Assembly (NCBI GenBank): GCA_949825025.1
Contig: OX463781.1
Coordinates: 39,085,950-39,149,949, forward strand
DNA length: 64,000 bases
Source of the DNA: Siphlonurus alternatus
Taxonomy: Eukaryota; Arthropoda; Insecta; Ephemeroptera; Siphlonuridae
Direction of reading: 5' to 3'
How positions within the stretch are numbered: position 1 is the first letter of the stretch; each line of letters begins with the position of its first letter. The notes below the pieces were generated by a model. It had not been told where the DNA came from. It saw nothing but the letters and a program-made list of their open reading frames with translations, and searched no databases. This document shows, piece after piece, positions 60,290 through 64,000 of the stretch. A program made the translations under genes and the position numbers.

Positions 60290-60730
60290 AAATGACACAA
60301 CAACCAAATGACTCAAATGATACTAATTATTATTAGAGAATCGTGGAAACCTTGAAGAGAATGGTCGATAATCTAATGTCCCAAAAGTCAACAACTGAAA
60401 CTAATTATTATTAAGGAAACGTGGAAATTTTCATGATAACGGTCGTTAATTTAATTCTCATGAAATGCCACCAACTCATAATTATTATCAACTAATTTTT
60501 ATTAAAGAAACGTGGAAACCTTAGTGAGAATGGTAAATATTCTAATGCTTCCCAAATGCTATCAACAAATGACTCAATTGATAATAATGATTAAGGAAAC
60601 GCGGAAACTTTGGTGAGAATGGTCTTTAATCTAATATTCCCGAAATACCAACAAATGAATGAATGAAAGAAACGTGGAAACCTTGTTAAGAACGGTCCCC
60701 AAATACCATCACCAAATGACTCACACTGCA
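60290..60730. repeat. Five diverged tandem units, 74-91 bp, resembling the SINE body
   Basis: GGAAACGTGGAAACCTTAGT and GAGAATGGTC followed by TAATCTAATG...CCAAATG recur with AT-rich spacers. Confidence 0.8.
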
Positions 60731-62084
60731 ATAATGCAAGTACATGAAACCCGAGTGCACTCTAACAGTAAGTTGGGACACATCACACTGTCTCGAATGT
60801 CATAAAGAAGTGATCGCCGCCAGCAGACAAAACTGTCACCAGGAAAGTTGAGACAAGTAGAGGTAAACTTACACCAACATACTTTCTTATTACAAGGCCT
60901 CATTAATTCTCGGTCGTCTTTCATTACGATGACCTCTTAGTTTTGTTTCTCTTAACAGTCGTAATACAATAGCAAGAAACTCGATCGTCATTCATTGTAA
61001 TATAAGAACAAATTTGTTAAATTAATATGTATTAATTAGTAATAATTAATAAGTTGTAATTCACAAAGGAAAATAACCAGGTTATAGCTGAATTTGGTTA
61101 ACGCTAGCCTAAACTAAATTAACCATTATTAGTATTGGATGATCCTGGAAAATGGATAAATTTCAGGTTCGCGCCCAATATGAATATTTAAAAGTTAAAT
61201 ATTACAAAAGTTTTCTAAATTGTTTGTAAATATTTATTAATTTGTGTTCATAATTTAAATTTTAAAATATTTTATTAAAATTTACAATTCTATAAAACGT
61301 GGAAGTTTTCATTGAAACAAAAATTATGCAACATTTAATATTTATAAAATGAACACATGATGAATATTTAAAAAATTATAATATTACATTATTTAACATT
61401 AAAAAAATTACCTGAAATATAATTTAAAACATGTCAGTTAATTTTTTTATTTAAAAAAATTATTTTGATTGATTGGTCTGTTAAATTTTATTATATATTA
61501 TAAAAAAAAAAGTTGTGCAATAAAAGTAGGAGGTCCTCGGTTCGACAACCTTAAGAGTGTGGGGGGGTCTGGTAGAGAAGGCCATGATGTCGGCGGTCGT
61601 TCGAGCGTGTTGCTTGCTGCCTGGGTCAACGTATCAAGTCTTAGGCCCGGGTGGGGAAAGTAATCCTCGCCTACTAGAGCCTGCTTTAGCCTAGGTTATA
61701 CAAGACTAAACTCGCTGTCTCAACTCAGATACTTAAATTTTTTTTTTTTTTTTTTTTACAATGAAAGTATGGTTATAAAATGTACTTGATTTAATCTAAG
61801 ATAATATAATATTTATTTACATTATACCATATGTATAATATAAATCTTTAGGCTCATTTAATTAATTTTATGGAATAAAAATACATATATTTTTTTTAAA
61901 TTTTCTTCGATGCGCAATCAGTACATACAATATAATTATATTATTTACGATAATTAGTATTAGACGGATGTTTTTTCAACGAAACTATTTACATCAACTG
62001 CTTATATAACAAATTTAGATATATAACGTTAGATATTGCTGTAAAAAAAAAGCGTTTTCAGTTTTCAGTTTTTTTTTTTTTTTT
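60731..62084. other. AT-rich flank with a possible SINE-like fragment
   Basis: A GC-richer patch at 61530-61690 contains CGGTTCGACAACC, weakly B-box-like. Otherwise nothing recognised. It would be 5' flank of follistatin if exon 1 is right. Confidence 0.35.
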
Positions 62085-62440
62085 AATCTTCCTAACGATT
62101 GATTTCAATTACTTCGATCAGAGTCAAAGGAAATTTCTGTCGGACAGAATCTAATGAAACGAATTTTAAAAATTCGAGAATGCTCTAAAACTTAATCGCT
62201 TATGCTGGCCTGAGCAAATGCAAGATATCGGTTTTCTCGCAAAATCTCCATTTCCGGTTTACGTACATAAGGCCAATGTTAAACTTCCACCTTAACTTTC
62301 ACACAAAACTGATAAGACAAATCCACTTCAAAATTTGCATGCCGCCTATTGATGGTGTGTTCTAAATTCTCTGCAAGTCTTTTGTAGCATTTAAGGGGGC
62401 CGATTCCGAGATCTCAATCAACTGAGGTCAATCCTTTACA
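62085..62440. repeat. Dispersed repeat, inverted partner of 56560-56935
   Basis: GTCAAAGGAAATTTCTGTC and AAAATTCGAGAATGC, then TTTAAGGGGGCCG. Confidence 0.8.
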
Positions 62441-62445
62441 CCCTT

Positions 62446-62545
62446 AAAATATACAAAATGCTGTTACGTCATAATCATGTAACAGCTTTTACCAAGCTTG
62501 CGCGTTAAAAAATTGCATGACTATGACGTCATAGCATTTTGCAGG
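62446..62545. mobile_element. TGACGTCA hairpin family, copy
   Basis: AAAATGCTGTTACGTCATAA and ATGACGTCATAGCATTTT around CTTGCGCGTTAAAAAATTGC. Confidence 0.75.
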
Positions 62546-63429
62546 ATGAATTTAACAGTGATAAAAATATCAACTTTTTTTAATAGACAATATTTTATAC
62601 TCAAGATCCTGTATCTAAATATATTACAATGAAGATTTTATGCAGGTTGTCGCATCATTTACGATTTATTTTAAAAAGAGATTAATTAGAAAATTTAGAA
62701 AAAAATGTTTTTAAGAAAACAAGTAAAAATAGTTGGAGCAAAGTTTGGTAAAACTTAATTGCTTAGGTATAGGAATTTGCATTTAATATTATTTGCTTAA
62801 TTTAATTTGAATTCTGTAGCTGATTTTTTTTAACATGTATAAATAAGGAAATCAGAAACAAAAATCAATAAAACAAAAGTAATATATAAATATATGATTG
62901 CATGAAAATAAAGGTAATATGAATTTTTAAAGATATAAAATCAAGTGCATGCAGCAATTTACGTTCTTAAAAGGTTTCTTTAACATAGTTTATAATATAA
63001 TGCATGTAATTTAATTTAAATAAATGTTTATGATTTTATGATCCTACATATTTTCTCTATAATAATAATCCATTTTATCAAATACACATTTATATTATTA
63101 TAACCTGTTGAGTTTATACATATAGTATATAATATTAAAATTGAACCAATTTAACGAGAGAGAAAAAATATATATTACAATAATAAAATGTATAAAGTTT
63201 TTGTATATAAAATGTATGTGTGCATGCCCTTAAGGTATAAGTTTGGATACAAAGTATAGATATTGATGCTAATGCTTCATACATGTGGTGCTCACTTTAA
63301 TGGGGCCAATTACATTAAACGGTGCTTCCCCTCCCCCACTCTGCTTGCTGGTTAACTATATATAACCTCCCACTTGAGCGATTAGCGATCTACATTAGAA
63401 TACTCAGTACCTTGTGAATACATTATATA

Positions 63430-63433
<4 letters not shown>
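62546..63433. other. AT-rich DNA, nothing recognised
   Basis: No repeat border or exon seen. Confidence 0.5.

Positions 63434-63521
<88 letters not shown>
63434..63521. repeat. (GA)n microsatellite
   Basis: About 44 pure units. Confidence 0.98.
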
Positions 63522-63525
<4 letters not shown>

Positions 63526-63978
63526 ACAAATCAATGTGGTAAAAAAATACAATGTTGAGGGTAAATCTTTACTTTTTTTCTCCCTCTCGAGTACTAACTT
63601 GTAAAATCCGATTTCGACAGTTTCACTGATAAATTGCAAAGTACTGAGATTTTTACATATTCTTCATATTGTAAATTTCGAGATGAACGAAACGAATATG
63701 TATGTACATACTTCAGTTACATTTAAAATCATTTATGTAACGACTATAGTCAGTCATGGTATTATGTATTAACGAAGAACCTCATTGGTCGACTGTATAG
63801 CCGAAGTATACCCGAACATTCACGATGAAAACTAATATAAATGTGATCCACATTATAGCAGAATTTTACTTCCAAGTTTAATTTAAATGCCAATCGCCTA
63901 TTATATTCCGATTTAAAGAGATTATTTATGTAAATATAGTATGTACCTAAAAAAAAAAATATATATATATATATTGTA

Positions 63979-64000
63979 AAAATGAATAGAGGGTGAAAAG
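63979..64000. mobile_element. Start of another family B MITE, cut by the window edge
   Basis: AATGAATAGAGGGTG matches the terminal repeat of family B. Confidence 0.5.

Overview
The window looks like intronic and flanking DNA from a repeat-rich, AT-rich animal genome, most likely an arthropod and probably an insect. Coding exons are tiny GC-rich islands in a sea of homopolymers, TA/TC/TAAA microsatellites, inverted repeats and SINE or MITE copies. The arthropod call rests on the style of the follistatin protein and on a 5S-rRNA-headed SINE with a tail of insect type. Both are recognition from memory, not a search, and I cannot name the species.

Genes. The minus strand carries a follistatin orthologue that spans most of the window. 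A follistatin N-terminal domain exon lies at 48467-48661, FS1 at 46270-46488, FS2 at 44844-45098 and FS3 at 10928-11227. All exon ends have GT/AG sites and all junctions are phase 1, so the four exons join without a frame break, across a 33.6-kb intron between FS2 and FS3. A plausible signal-peptide first exon is at 59420-59546. The exon after FS3, with the stop codon, was not securely found. On the plus strand, 4392-4553 is probably the last exon of a G-patch protein (perhaps AGGF1-like), so the two genes are convergent.

Repeats. Nearly everything else is mobile DNA. From left to right the main pieces are: a 3-kb palindrome (828-3793) with two later insertions in one arm; TTAA-flanked MITEs (6236-6615, 8739-9097, 21097-21434, 45572-45984, 49379-49761, 55808-56449, 59009-59157, plus six copies of a CpG-rich 215-bp family); a hAT-type MITE with an 8-bp duplication (12861-13263); two elements with clusters of palindromic iterons at their ends (18740-19625 and 23038-24741); a nested foldback with 15-bp iterons and a Cys-rich coding remnant (34078-37112); a 4.2-kb foldback (38685-42874); a non-LTR retrotransposon 3' end (43834-44190); and copies of the 5S-derived SINE.

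How it fits together. Follistatin is a secreted antagonist of activin/TGF-beta ligands. The repeats act mainly as intron bulk, but some lie very close to exons: a SINE end about 40 bp upstream of the exon 2 acceptor, a TAAA microsatellite about 70 bp past the exon 2 donor, and a small MITE about 25 bp past the exon 4 donor. Coordinates of repeats are hand-read and may be off by several bases; exon ends were checked against reading frame.
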